NCBI GenBank assembly: GCA_963678205.1
Contig: OY782760.1
Location: 558,001 to 622,000, forward strand
Length of the DNA: 64,000 bases
Origin: G963556115 sp963678205
Lineage (GTDB): Bacteria > Planctomycetota > SZUA-567
Direction of reading: 5' to 3'
Shown here: positions 17,328 through 25,346 of the stretch, piece by piece
Position numbering within the stretch: the first letter of the stretch is position 1
How the letters are laid out: the number at the start of each line of letters is the position of its first letter
The notes under the pieces: model-generated
What the model was told of the DNA's origin: nothing
Seen by the model: the letters and a program-made list of their open reading frames with translations, nothing else
The model's database searches: none
Program-made: the position numbers and the translations under genes

Positions 17328-18368
17328 ATGAATAGTATATTTTCAATATTTACAATTCTAGCAGATAAACTGGTATATAACTTACTAGGGCTCAGCGAAG
17401 GCAGCAAGCTTGCAGACAGTCTCCATTTTTTTGTAGAAGATGTGACAAAAATTTCTGTACTTGTTATCATTCTTATATATCTTATAGGTCTTGCAAGAGC
17501 AAGTATGAATATTGAAAAAGTCAGAGATTACCTAAAAGGAAAAAATAAATTAATAGGTTATTTTTTAGCTGCAGTATTTGGAGCAGTCACACCATTTTGC
17601 AGCTGTAGTAGTATACCATTATTCCTGGCATTTACTTCAGCTAGAATCCCTATTGGTATTACCATGTCTTTTCTTATAACCTCTCCTATTATCAATGAAG
17701 TGGCAGTATTACTGCTCGGTACAATGCTTGGCTGGAAATTCACTTTTGCATATATCATTGTCGGAATACTTGCAGGTATTGTTGGTGGATATTTCTTTGA
17801 CCTTATTAAAGCAGAGAAACACCTTACTCCTTTAGGTCATAAATCACTTGAAATAGCAGATAAAACTACATCTACTGTGCAAAGGTGTAATTGCAATGGT
17901 ACTTGTACTACAACCAAGCCTCAAAAACCCTCATGGAAAAAACGCCATGAATTCGCTAAAGGAGAAGTTAAAGAAATAGTAGGAAGAATCTGGAAATATA
18001 TAATACTAGGAATAGCAATTGGCGCTGCCTTCCACGGTTTTGTACCAACCAGCTGGGTAGAGAACCACCTTGGAGCAGGCAACTGGTGGAATGTACCTGT
18101 AGCAAGCATTCTAGGTATCCCACTATATTCAAATGCCACCGGTATAATTCCCATTGCTGAATCAATGTTGATTAAGGGAGTACCTATCGGCACTACACTC
18201 TGCTTTATGATGAGTGTAGTAGGAGCTAGTTTTCCAGAGTTCATATTGTTAAAACAAGTGATGAAGCCCAAGCTACTGGTTCTATTCTTTTTTCTACTTC
18301 TAACCATGTTCACCCTTGTAGGCTGGCTCTTCAATATCATCGCACCAATACTTAATATTCATGTTTAA
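17328..18368 (+). CDS. DUF318/ArsP-like membrane permease
   Basis: This 346-residue permease has two blocks of membrane helices around a soluble Cys-rich loop. The family signature AVTPFCSCSSIPLF (about residues 84-97) and its counterpart GIPLYSNATGIIPIAESML are present. The loop (about 183-205) reads RCNCNGTCTTTKPQKP. Family members export metals or trivalent organoarsenicals (ArsP type). Its place behind arsR and before arsE/F/G-like genes favours arsenical export; a copper or zinc role in the SO_0444-type branch cannot be excluded. Confidence 0.85.
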   Translation: MNSIFSIFTILADKLVYNLLGLSEGSKLADSLHFFVEDVTKISVLVIILIYLIGLARASMNIEKVRDYLKGKNKLIGYFLAAVFGAVTPFCSCSSIPLFLAFTSARIPIGITMSFLITSPIINEVAVLLLGTMLGWKFTFAYIIVGILAGIVGGYFFDLIKAEKHLTPLGHKSLEIADKTTSTVQRCNCNGTCTTTKPQKPSWKKRHEFAKGEVKEIVGRIWKYIILGIAIGAAFHGFVPTSWVENHLGAGNWWNVPVASILGIPLYSNATGIIPIAESMLIKGVPIGTTLCFMMSVVGASFPEFILLKQVMKPKLLVLFFFLLLTMFTLVGWLFNIIAPILNIHV

Positions 18369-18397
18369 TAAAATAAATCTGAAAAAAGGAAAAATGA

Positions 18398-18577
18398 ATG
18401 GATAATTACTGTTTATGTCCAAAAACTGAATGCCATAATCACGGCAATTGTCAAGCTTGTGTATTAAAGCACAGAGCAAAAGATGAACTGCCGTCATGTT
18501 TTTTCGGCAAAGTAAAAAAAAGGGTTACAGATAAATCATTTAAAAATTTTGCCAAAAGCAAAGGTTTTATTAAATAA
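18398..18577 (+). CDS. 59-residue Cys-rich small protein in the ars operon
   Basis: A 59-codon frame starts at ATG 18398 after AAAAGGA and ends at 18575-18577. Six Cys and two His cluster in the N-terminal half (YCLCPKTECHNHGNCQACV, then LPSCFF); the C-terminal half is Lys/Phe-rich. The spacing suggests one or two bound metal ions. It is placed tightly between the permease and the ArsE-like gene. I know similar tiny Cys-rich proteins next to such permeases but no defined function. It could be a metallochaperone or thiol sensor. Confidence 0.75.
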   Translation: MDNYCLCPKTECHNHGNCQACVLKHRAKDELPSCFFGKVKKRVTDKSFKNFAKSKGFIK

Positions 18578-18600
18578 TAATTTTATAAAAGGAGACAACA

Positions 18601-18834
18601 ATGAAAATCGAAATTCTAGGTGGCGGTTGCCAAAAGTGTGATAATCTAAAACAAATAACCGAAGAAGTAGCAAAGGAACTCAACTTAGATTATGAAATCG
18701 TAAAAGTATCTGATATGGTAAAAATTATGGAATACGCTGTTATTACAACTCCAGCCCTTGTTATTGATGGTATTGTAAAGCATTCTGGATCTGTTCCATC
18801 AAAAGCAGATATAAAAAACTACTTACTAAGTTAA
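18601..18834 (+). CDS. ArsE-like small thioredoxin-fold protein
   Basis: This 77-residue protein has the thioredoxin-like fold with active-site CQKC (residues 10-13) after an IEILGGG strand, the cis-Pro strand VITTPALVIDG and a C-terminal helix. It belongs to the redox-active disulfide protein 2 group, to which ArsE of the arsEFG systems also belongs. Strong AAAGGAGA-type ribosome-binding site. Together with ArsF it is expected to donate electrons for nitroaromatic arsenical reduction or for thiol chemistry. Confidence 0.82.
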   Translation: MKIEILGGGCQKCDNLKQITEEVAKELNLDYEIVKVSDMVKIMEYAVITTPALVIDGIVKHSGSVPSKADIKNYLLS

Positions 18835-18862
18835 TTTCAAAATTATATTTTAAAGGATAAAC

Positions 18863-19300
18863 ATGAAAACATATTATAGAACTTTATTATGCCTTACTTT
18901 TTTCTTGATCACCACAGCTATATTTACAATTAGCAACGCAAGTGAAAATACAGCAGGAATACAAAATGGTATTATAGTATACTATTTCCATGGTAACCAG
19001 CGTTGCGTCACTTGCAGAAATATTGAAAAATTATCTAGAATAGCCACAGAGAAAGTATTCTCTAACCATCTCAAAGGCGAGTCTGTAAAATTTATCAGTA
19101 TAAATGTTGATGACGCGAAAAATGAACATTTTATCCAAGATTACCAACTTATTGTTCGCTCGGTTGTCATTGCAAAAATTGATGATGGCAATGAAACAGA
19201 ATGGAGGAGATTGGATAAAGTCTGGGATCTTCACAATAATCCTGACAAATTTCTAAAATACTTTGATAGTGAAGCCGATCAACTTCTTAAAAGGAAATAA
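18863..19300 (+). CDS. arsF: ArsF-like nitroreductase subunit
   Basis: This 145-residue protein has a signal-type N-terminus (LLCLTFFLITTAIFTI) and then the thioredoxin-like core VYYFHGNQRCVTCRNIEKL with a CVTC motif near residues 51-54. VKFISINVDDAKNEHFIQDYQLIVRSVVI carries the rest of the fold. It matches the ArsF group named as a nitrophenyl compound nitroreductase subunit. It ends two bases before arsG, consistent with coupled translation. Likely periplasmic or membrane-tethered. Confidence 0.82.
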   Translation: MKTYYRTLLCLTFFLITTAIFTISNASENTAGIQNGIIVYYFHGNQRCVTCRNIEKLSRIATEKVFSNHLKGESVKFISINVDDAKNEHFIQDYQLIVRSVVIAKIDDGNETEWRRLDKVWDLHNNPDKFLKYFDSEADQLLKRK

Positions 19301-19302
19301 TA

Positions 19303-19989
19303 ATGCCTGAGTGGTTACTTCCAATTATTACTGCTAGCTGGCTCGGCATCTTGACTTCGATCAGCCCATGCCCCCTTGCAACAAATATTGCAGCAATTTC
19401 TTATATTAGCAGAAGAATAGACAATCCCATAAGTGTAATATCAACAGGACTTCTCTATACATTTGGTAGAATTATCACCTACACGGTTATAGGCATAATT
19501 TTGATTAAAAGTATACTCTCTGCTCCTACAGTCGCCCATACTCTTCAAAAGTATATGATTATGTTTCTTGGCCCTTTAATGATTATTGTAGCTCTTCTTC
19601 TGCTCAATATAATCAAAATAAAATTTAACGGCTCAGGCATTAGCAAATCACTCCAAAATAGAGTTGACACACTCGGTATCTGGGGTGGAGGGTTACTAGG
19701 GATTATTTTCGCCGTCTCATTTTGTCCGACTTCAGCAGCATTATTTTTTGGTTCACTTCTACCGTTAGCATTACAAGAAAACTCAGGAATACTATTACCA
19801 TCAATCTATGGTATAGGCACAGGTCTGCCAGTTATAATTTTTGCCATACTTTTATCAATAAGTGCCAATAAAGTTGCAAAAACTTATAATAAAATTGTAA
19901 TATTTGAGGTATGGGCAAGAAGAATTACAGGAATCATATTTTTAGGAATTGGCATATATTATACGATTGCTTTTTCATTTAATTTATAA
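19303..19989 (+). CDS. arsG: ArsG-like efflux permease (CcdA/DsbD-related)
   Basis: This 228-residue integral membrane protein has about six helices and the LysE/CcdA-type repeat. SISPCPLATNIAAISYIS in the first half and VSFCPTSAALFFGSLLPL in the second each carry the Pro-Cys or Cys-Pro motif. ArsG proteins export trivalent aromatic arsenicals and sit behind arsE and arsF, as here. Alternatively it could pass reducing equivalents across the membrane to ArsF, as CcdA does for its partners. Last gene before a terminator. Confidence 0.82.
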   Translation: MPEWLLPIITASWLGILTSISPCPLATNIAAISYISRRIDNPISVISTGLLYTFGRIITYTVIGIILIKSILSAPTVAHTLQKYMIMFLGPLMIIVALLLLNIIKIKFNGSGISKSLQNRVDTLGIWGGGLLGIIFAVSFCPTSAALFFGSLLPLALQENSGILLPSIYGIGTGLPVIIFAILLSISANKVAKTYNKIVIFEVWARRITGIIFLGIGIYYTIAFSFNL

Positions 19990-19995
19990 TAATAC

Positions 19996-20023
19996 AAAAA
20001 TGATGCCTATAAGTATCATTTTT
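19996..20023 (+). terminator. Rho-independent terminator of the ars operon
   Basis: AAAAATGAT and ATCATTTTT form a 9-base stem around a 10-base loop, followed by CTTTTTA. It begins seven bases after the arsG stop. Confidence 0.7.
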
Positions 20024-20049
20024 CTTTTTAAAAAGTTATAAAAAACTTG

Positions 20050-20165
20050 CTGATTTTTTCAACCCTTATCAGATGCCCGTTGATAATTTTCAATTTTATA
20101 TTATAATCTTTTTTATATTTTTTTCATACAGTAGTTAATTATAACTACTGTATTTCTTTTTTTAT
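20050..20165 (+). promoter_or_regulatory. structured leader with terminator-like hairpin before the purine permease
   Basis: A perfect 12-base stem with 4-base loop (20126-20153) is followed by TTCTTTTTTTAT, which is terminator-like, yet it ends only about 36 bases before the permease ATG. Upstream, CTGAT/ATCAG (20050-20054 with 20068-20072) and TTATCA/TGATAA (20066-20071 with 20081-20086) share bases and cannot both form. I see none of the conserved loops of the guanine/adenine riboswitch. Attenuation by an unknown sensor is possible; a plain terminator of an upstream transcript is the simpler reading. Confidence 0.5.
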
Positions 20166-20189
20166 CTTCTTGAAGAGGCAGGACTGAAA

Positions 20190-21491
20190 ATGATTAACTT
20201 TTTCAAAAACTACTTTGAGTTTGAGAAACATGGCACAAATTTTCGTAAAGAGATTCTAGCTGGCGCCACTACTTTTGTAACAATGGTATATGTTTTAGCA
20301 CTCGCTCCTGGTATGCTTTCCCAGACTGGTATGGACAAAGGTGCTGTCTTTACTGCTACTGCAGTCGGTGCTTTCTTAGGCTCAACAATTATGGGATTCC
20401 TAGCTAAATTACCTGTAGCTCTGGCTCCCGGTGTCGGCTTGCTTGCATTCTTTACTTATACTGTCTGCATTACACTTGGATATAGCTGGCAATTCGCTCT
20501 TACAGCTGTATTCATTGAAGGTATTATTTTTGCCATAATGTCTATTTTAAACATTAGAGAGATTATCTTCAATGCTATCCCTGCCTCACTAAAGCTAGCT
20601 ATTTCTGTTGGTATAGGTCTGTTCATCACATTCATTGGTCTACAAAATTCAGGACTAGTAGTTGACAACCCTGCAACTCTTGTAACACTTGGTAACCTTC
20701 ACGATCATCATGCAATTGTTACTATGATCGGTCTTGTTATTACAAGTTTAATGCTGATCTGGAGAATCCCTGCTGCTATACTCCTAGGTATTATTCTCTC
20801 GACAATTGTTGGTATTTTTCTTGGCATAACCAATTTACCTCAAAACGGAATTTTCAGTTCCCCTCCTTCAATATCACCAATATTCTGTCAGTTTGAATGG
20901 AATAATATCTTTACATTTGATATGCTCTTCCTTTTAATTACCTTTTTATTTGTTGACGTTTTCGACACAATCGGTTCTTTGATTGGTATTACTTCAAAGG
21001 CAAATCTTATGGGTAAAGACGGAAAATTACCTCATATCAAAGAAGCACTTCTAAGTGATTCACTTGCTACAATTGCTGGTGCCGTACTAGGAACTTCAAC
21101 AATTACTGCTTATGTTGAAAGTGCATCTGGCGTTAGTGCTGGTGGTAAAACTGGATTCACTGCTTTTGTTGTAGGTTTGCTATTCCTTCTAGCTCTATTT
21201 CTTAGCCCATTCTTCCTTATCATTCCTAGCGCATCTACAGCTGCAGCACTCATTCTAGTCGGGCTATTTATGATGGCACCAATTCTTGAAATTGATTTCC
21301 ACGATTATACTGAGGCCGTTCCAGCATTTTTAACCATTGTACTTATTCCACTAACCTACAGCATTGCAAACGGAATTGCTGTAGGTTTTATTTCATATGT
21401 ATTGCTAAACCTACTCTCAGGTAAGCATAGACACCTTTCAGTTGCAATGTATGTTTTAACTATTATCTTTGCACTCAAGTTATTTTTGTAA
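20190..21491 (+). CDS. NCS2-family purine permease (guanine/hypoxanthine, AzgA-like)
   Basis: This 433-residue protein has about 12-14 membrane helices and would import purine bases with protons. AzgA-type blocks are FRKEILAGATTFVTMVYVLA near the N-terminus, LPVALAPGVGLLAFF, LFVDVFDTIGSLIGI with the acidic helix, and GAVLGTSTITAYVESASGV with the substrate-site residues. GAGAGCAG-type ribosome-binding site (AAGAGGCAGG). Single gene with a leader hairpin upstream and a strong terminator after it. Confidence 0.92.
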   Translation: MINFFKNYFEFEKHGTNFRKEILAGATTFVTMVYVLALAPGMLSQTGMDKGAVFTATAVGAFLGSTIMGFLAKLPVALAPGVGLLAFFTYTVCITLGYSWQFALTAVFIEGIIFAIMSILNIREIIFNAIPASLKLAISVGIGLFITFIGLQNSGLVVDNPATLVTLGNLHDHHAIVTMIGLVITSLMLIWRIPAAILLGIILSTIVGIFLGITNLPQNGIFSSPPSISPIFCQFEWNNIFTFDMLFLLITFLFVDVFDTIGSLIGITSKANLMGKDGKLPHIKEALLSDSLATIAGAVLGTSTITAYVESASGVSAGGKTGFTAFVVGLLFLLALFLSPFFLIIPSASTAAALILVGLFMMAPILEIDFHDYTEAVPAFLTIVLIPLTYSIANGIAVGFISYVLLNLLSGKHRHLSVAMYVLTIIFALKLFL

Positions 21492-21513
21492 TCAGTATAC
21501 ACAATTAATCAAA

Positions 21514-21557
21514 TTTAATAAAATACCAGCAGATTAGTCTGCTGGTATTTTATTAAA
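21514..21557. terminator. strong bidirectional terminator
   Basis: A perfect 20-base stem (21514-21533 with 21538-21557) has a TTAG loop and T-rich ends on both strands. It sits between the convergent purine permease and NAD synthetase genes and can end both. Confidence 0.9.
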
Positions 21558-21582
21558 TCAAAAAAATTACTAATAAATAACC

Positions 21583-23283
21583 CTACTTTGGTCTAAAACA
21601 ATTTGTAAGTGGCAGACGCCTGTCTTTACCAAATGCTTTTGGTGTAACTCTAGGTCCCATCACACTCTGACGGCGTTTAAATTCAGAACGATCTGTAAGA
21701 TGAATTATTTTCTTTACAACTTCCGAATCATGTCCCTGTGCCACTATCTCAGGATAAGTCATATCCTGTTCTACATATAGCTCTAAAATTGGATCCAGTA
21801 TTGGATAATCTGGGAGTGACTGCCTATCTTCTTGATCAGGTCTAAGTTCTGCTGATGGCACACGTTCAATAGTAGAGACAGGTATTATTTCTCTCCCATG
21901 AAGTTTATTGGCATAATATGACAGGGCCCATACATCTGTCTTGAGCACATCTTTTATAGCCGCAAAGCCACCTGCCATATCACCATAAAGAGTGCCATAA
22001 CCCACAGCACTTTCACTCTTATTCGAAGTATTAAGAAGGAGTAAACCAAATTTATTAGAAATTGCCATTACATATACAGCTCTAATACGAGCTTGTAAAT
22101 TTTGTGCCGTAACATCTTCAGGATCATTATTTTGATCTGCTGTAGCAAATATTGGAACAAGCATATCTTCAAATTCTTTAAACGGTTTCTCAATAGCAAG
22201 TGATTCAAAACGAATACCTAAGTTTTCAGCCAAAATTTTAGCATCATCCTTGGTTTCTCCAGATGAATACCTACTAGGCATAGTCACACCAAGTACATTA
22301 TCCTTACCCAACGCATCAACCGCTATCGCTGCAGTAAGGGCAGAATCTATCCCGCCAGAAAGCCCTACAATAACCCCCTTGAAACCATTTTTACGTACAT
22401 AGTCACCAACGCCTAAAACAAGAGCAGCATAAACATCTTCATACTCATCCTTCGTTTTGACTTGGACCATTTCAATTACAGCTTTATTACTTTCATTTAC
22501 AGCTAAATCAAGAGTCTCAACCTTCCTTTTTGACTCAGTAATTTTATTTTTAGGAGTATTTTCAGAATCAAAATATAGTATTTCTTCTTTAAATGATGAT
22601 GCCTTAGTAAGGATTTTCCCATCTGGAGACATTACAAAACTACCCCCGTCAAATACCAGTTCATCCTGACCTCCTACAAGATTACAGTATAGAAAATATA
22701 TATTTTGCTTCTTACAGATATTACTAAATACTTCTATTCTGGATTTTTCCTTAGTCTTGTGGAATGGGCTTGCTGATAAACAAGCAATTATACCGGCTCC
22801 ATTCTCTGTTTCATCCTTTATTGGGCCGCTCTCTTCCCATGCATCTTCACAAACTACTACTCCACAAATATCGTCACCAACCTTTAAATTAAGACCCGTA
22901 TTACCCTCATCAAAATATCTTTTCTCATCAAACACCGCATAATTTGGAAGTAAACATTTGTGATATTCCCTGATAAGCACCCCATCTTTTACTAAGCCAG
23001 CTGTATTTCTTGGTCTCTGTCCTTCTTTTTTTGAAGGATATCCTATCAATGCCGTTCCTTTAACTTTTGGAATAAGCTTTTCAACCACTTCCCTTGTCTC
23101 AGCTATAAACCCTGGCTTCAACAATAAATCTTCTGGAGGATACCCAGTAATTGTCATTTCGGGAAATATTACCAGATCTGGTGTATACTCTTGCACTTTT
23201 TCCATTGTTTCGAGTATTTTTTTTGCATTTCCCTCAAGGTCGCCAACAGTAGTATTAATTTGAGCTAACGCGTATCGTACCAT
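21583..23283 (-). CDS. nadE: glutamine-dependent NAD+ synthetase
   Basis: This 566-residue enzyme makes NAD from nicotinate adenine dinucleotide using glutamine. The N-terminal nitrilase-type glutaminase domain (1-260) shows the Glu of VIFPEMTITGYP, the Lys of YHKCLLPNY and the Cys of VVVCEDAWEE. The C-terminal synthetase domain has the ATP loop GLSGGIDSALTAAIA, TSNKSE and SAELRPDQEDRQSLPDY. Length and order are normal. Start MVRYALAQINTTVGDLEGN is typical. Confidence 0.96.
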   Translation of the reverse strand: MVRYALAQINTTVGDLEGNAKKILETMEKVQEYTPDLVIFPEMTITGYPPEDLLLKPGFIAETREVVEKLIPKVKGTALIGYPSKKEGQRPRNTAGLVKDGVLIREYHKCLLPNYAVFDEKRYFDEGNTGLNLKVGDDICGVVVCEDAWEESGPIKDETENGAGIIACLSASPFHKTKEKSRIEVFSNICKKQNIYFLYCNLVGGQDELVFDGGSFVMSPDGKILTKASSFKEEILYFDSENTPKNKITESKRKVETLDLAVNESNKAVIEMVQVKTKDEYEDVYAALVLGVGDYVRKNGFKGVIVGLSGGIDSALTAAIAVDALGKDNVLGVTMPSRYSSGETKDDAKILAENLGIRFESLAIEKPFKEFEDMLVPIFATADQNNDPEDVTAQNLQARIRAVYVMAISNKFGLLLLNTSNKSESAVGYGTLYGDMAGGFAAIKDVLKTDVWALSYYANKLHGREIIPVSTIERVPSAELRPDQEDRQSLPDYPILDPILELYVEQDMTYPEIVAQGHDSEVVKKIIHLTDRSEFKRRQSVMGPRVTPKAFGKDRRLPLTNCFRPK

Positions 23284-23360
23284 AATATTGCCTTTTCGTA
23301 TAAAATTACATTTAAATTTGTATTAATTATAGCGACTAATAAATAACAGTCAATAATAAG

Positions 23361-23389
23361 ACAGCCACCTCTAATACTGAGGTGGCTGT
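23361..23389 (-). terminator. terminator downstream of citrate synthase
   Basis: An 11-base perfect GC-rich stem (23361-23371 with 23379-23389) has a 7-base loop and lies about 20 bases after the citrate synthase stop on the minus strand. The T run after it is short. Confidence 0.7.
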
Positions 23390-23410
23390 TTAAATTCGTA
23401 CTATTTTCTA

Positions 23411-24823
23411 TTATCTTTCATCCATAGGCTTGAACTTATCTTCGAAGCCTCCGGTATACATCGCACGCGGACGGAAAATTCTATTATTCTCCATATATTC
23501 ATAAATTCTAGCTGTCCAACCAGCTGTACGAGCTACAGCAAACACCGGTGTAAACATAGCCTCAGGTATGCCTAAACAACCATAAACAATGCCTGAATAA
23601 TAGTCAACATTAGGGAAAATCCCCTTTTCTTTACCCAGAGACTCAGTAACTTCATCTTCAAGTTTTTTAGCAATATTAAGGTATTCTGTAGCTTCAGCAT
23701 TTCCACTCACAAGATATTCTGCAAGTGGAGCTAAAATTCTTGCTCTAGGATCATAAGCTTTATATACTCTATGCCCAAAGCCCATGACCTTTTTCTTATT
23801 TTCACGACTAACCTTATACCATTCTTTAACATTATCTTCTGTACCAATTTCTTTAAGCATCTTGAGTACCTGCTCATTCGCACCGCCATGTAGTGGACCA
23901 TTTAGTGCGCCAATACCAGCACCAACAGAGAAATAGATATCTGATAATGTTGAAGCAACTACCATAGATGCAAATGTACTTGCATTCATACCATGATCAG
24001 CATGAAGAATAAGCGCAACATCCATTATTCTTTCTTCTATTGGGGTAGGAATTTTACCCGTCATCATATATAGTAAATTTGCTGCATGCGACAAATCATC
24101 ATTCCATTCAATAGGTATATGACCTTCACGGATTCTTGAAATTGCTGCAGTAAGTGTAGACATAGCACCAATCAAATGAAGACATGAATCTAGACTTTCG
24201 CCATCATCCATAGTCTCTCTTGCCTTGCTTGGCTTATGAACAGAATCTGACTTCTTTTTAAATTCATAAATTGCTTTTTCTTCTCCATATGGCATAACTT
24301 CTTGTGGAATTGCATCTTCATCAGTATCAATTGTTATATCAAGCTCCGCTTCAGCAAGATCTCGCCAATTTAGTCTCTGCCTCAACATATTTACCCCAAT
24401 ACGCAAAGACGCCATAGTGTTCATATCCTGAATTGGGAACCCCATCATTAATCTCAAAGTATTTGGAATATGCCTTGCTTCAATAATTTCCTTATTAAAT
24501 TGCTCTAATTCGCTTTTATTTGGCAAATTTCCATATAAAAGTAAATAAGACACTTCTTCATATGATGAATATGCACAAAGATCAAAGATATTATATCCTC
24601 GGTATACCAACCAGCCTTTACGACCATTAACATAACCAATCTTGGTTTCACAAGCAATAGCACCTTCAAGACCAGGCCCAATAGTCAAATCAATCGGCCA
24701 TTTTAAAGGATGCGTAAGCTCCGGTTCTGGCTCACTATCTGTCTCTTTAAATGCCTGTTCTTTGGCTTTTAAAATCAAGTCTGTGATATCCTTGGTTTGT
24801 TCGTGTAAAGTACTAATCGACAT
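23411..24823 (-). CDS. gltA: citrate synthase with central insertion
   Basis: This enzyme condenses acetyl-CoA and oxaloacetate. Family blocks are GLEGAIACETKIGYVNG, YRGYNIFDLC, LILHADHGMNASTFA with an active-site His, GPLHGGANEQV, GFGHRVYKAYDPRA with the second His, and the Asp region in FPNVDYYSGIVYGCLGI. About 60 acidic and Lys-rich residues (from DLAEAELDITIDTDEDAIP to ARETMDDGES) are inserted near residues 155-215, making the protein about 470 long compared with a usual 370-435. The ATG at 24823 has AGGAGG eight bases upstream; the in-frame GTG two codons earlier is too close to it. Confidence 0.93.
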   Translation of the reverse strand: MSISTLHEQTKDITDLILKAKEQAFKETDSEPEPELTHPLKWPIDLTIGPGLEGAIACETKIGYVNGRKGWLVYRGYNIFDLCAYSSYEEVSYLLLYGNLPNKSELEQFNKEIIEARHIPNTLRLMMGFPIQDMNTMASLRIGVNMLRQRLNWRDLAEAELDITIDTDEDAIPQEVMPYGEEKAIYEFKKKSDSVHKPSKARETMDDGESLDSCLHLIGAMSTLTAAISRIREGHIPIEWNDDLSHAANLLYMMTGKIPTPIEERIMDVALILHADHGMNASTFASMVVASTLSDIYFSVGAGIGALNGPLHGGANEQVLKMLKEIGTEDNVKEWYKVSRENKKKVMGFGHRVYKAYDPRARILAPLAEYLVSGNAEATEYLNIAKKLEDEVTESLGKEKGIFPNVDYYSGIVYGCLGIPEAMFTPVFAVARTAGWTARIYEYMENNRIFRPRAMYTGGFEDKFKPMDER

Positions 24824-24829
24824 CTCCAC

Positions 24830-25346
24830 TTCCTCCTTTTATGATAACCTGATTACCGTGTTCAAACAAAACCCATTTGAACCTATATAAATTTCCCCTC
24901 AGGTGTATAAATAATTAACTGGTCAAACGCAATTATGGTCACACAATAGGCAACCAAAGATCGTCAGGCCAAAAATAGTCGCAATTATCCTAACTATTTG
25001 ACCATAAGAGCCTATACCCGATAATTTTTTTGCATTATTACAGAATGTCCCTATGCTTTATTCAAGACTATTTTGATATATTTTGAGATCAAAGATTAAT
25101 CAATATTCAGATATATTAGAGTAGATAAAGACAATAAGCACCAAAATTATTAACATTTAATCGCATTAAAACAGGTACTCAACATAGAGAAAATTCCTTA
25201 TATAGTTTATAAATAGAAATTTCAATACAAATCTGAATATTCAAGCCTTTTATAATTATACTAAAGGCAAATAGAACTTAAAAGAAACTCTTACTTAGGA
25301 ACAATTTCCAGACATTATAGCATAAAATACCAAAATGTCAAGAATA
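24830..25346. other. long intergenic region with repeat-rich block upstream of citrate synthase
   Basis: No gene is visible in about 515 bases. Near 24920-25007 lies a compact block: direct repeats CGCAATTAT at 24928-24936 and 24980-24988, and two sites, TGGTCAAA (24920-24927) and TTATGGTCA (24933-24941), each complementary to the single site TTTGACCATAA (24997-25007). This may be a regulatory region for the minus-strand gltA gene. The rest is AT-rich and featureless. Confidence 0.4.

Noticed and set aside
20050..20165. Purine riboswitch before the purine permease
   Set aside because: The conserved loop words and three-way junction spacing of the guanine/adenine aptamer were not found; only generic hairpins are visible.
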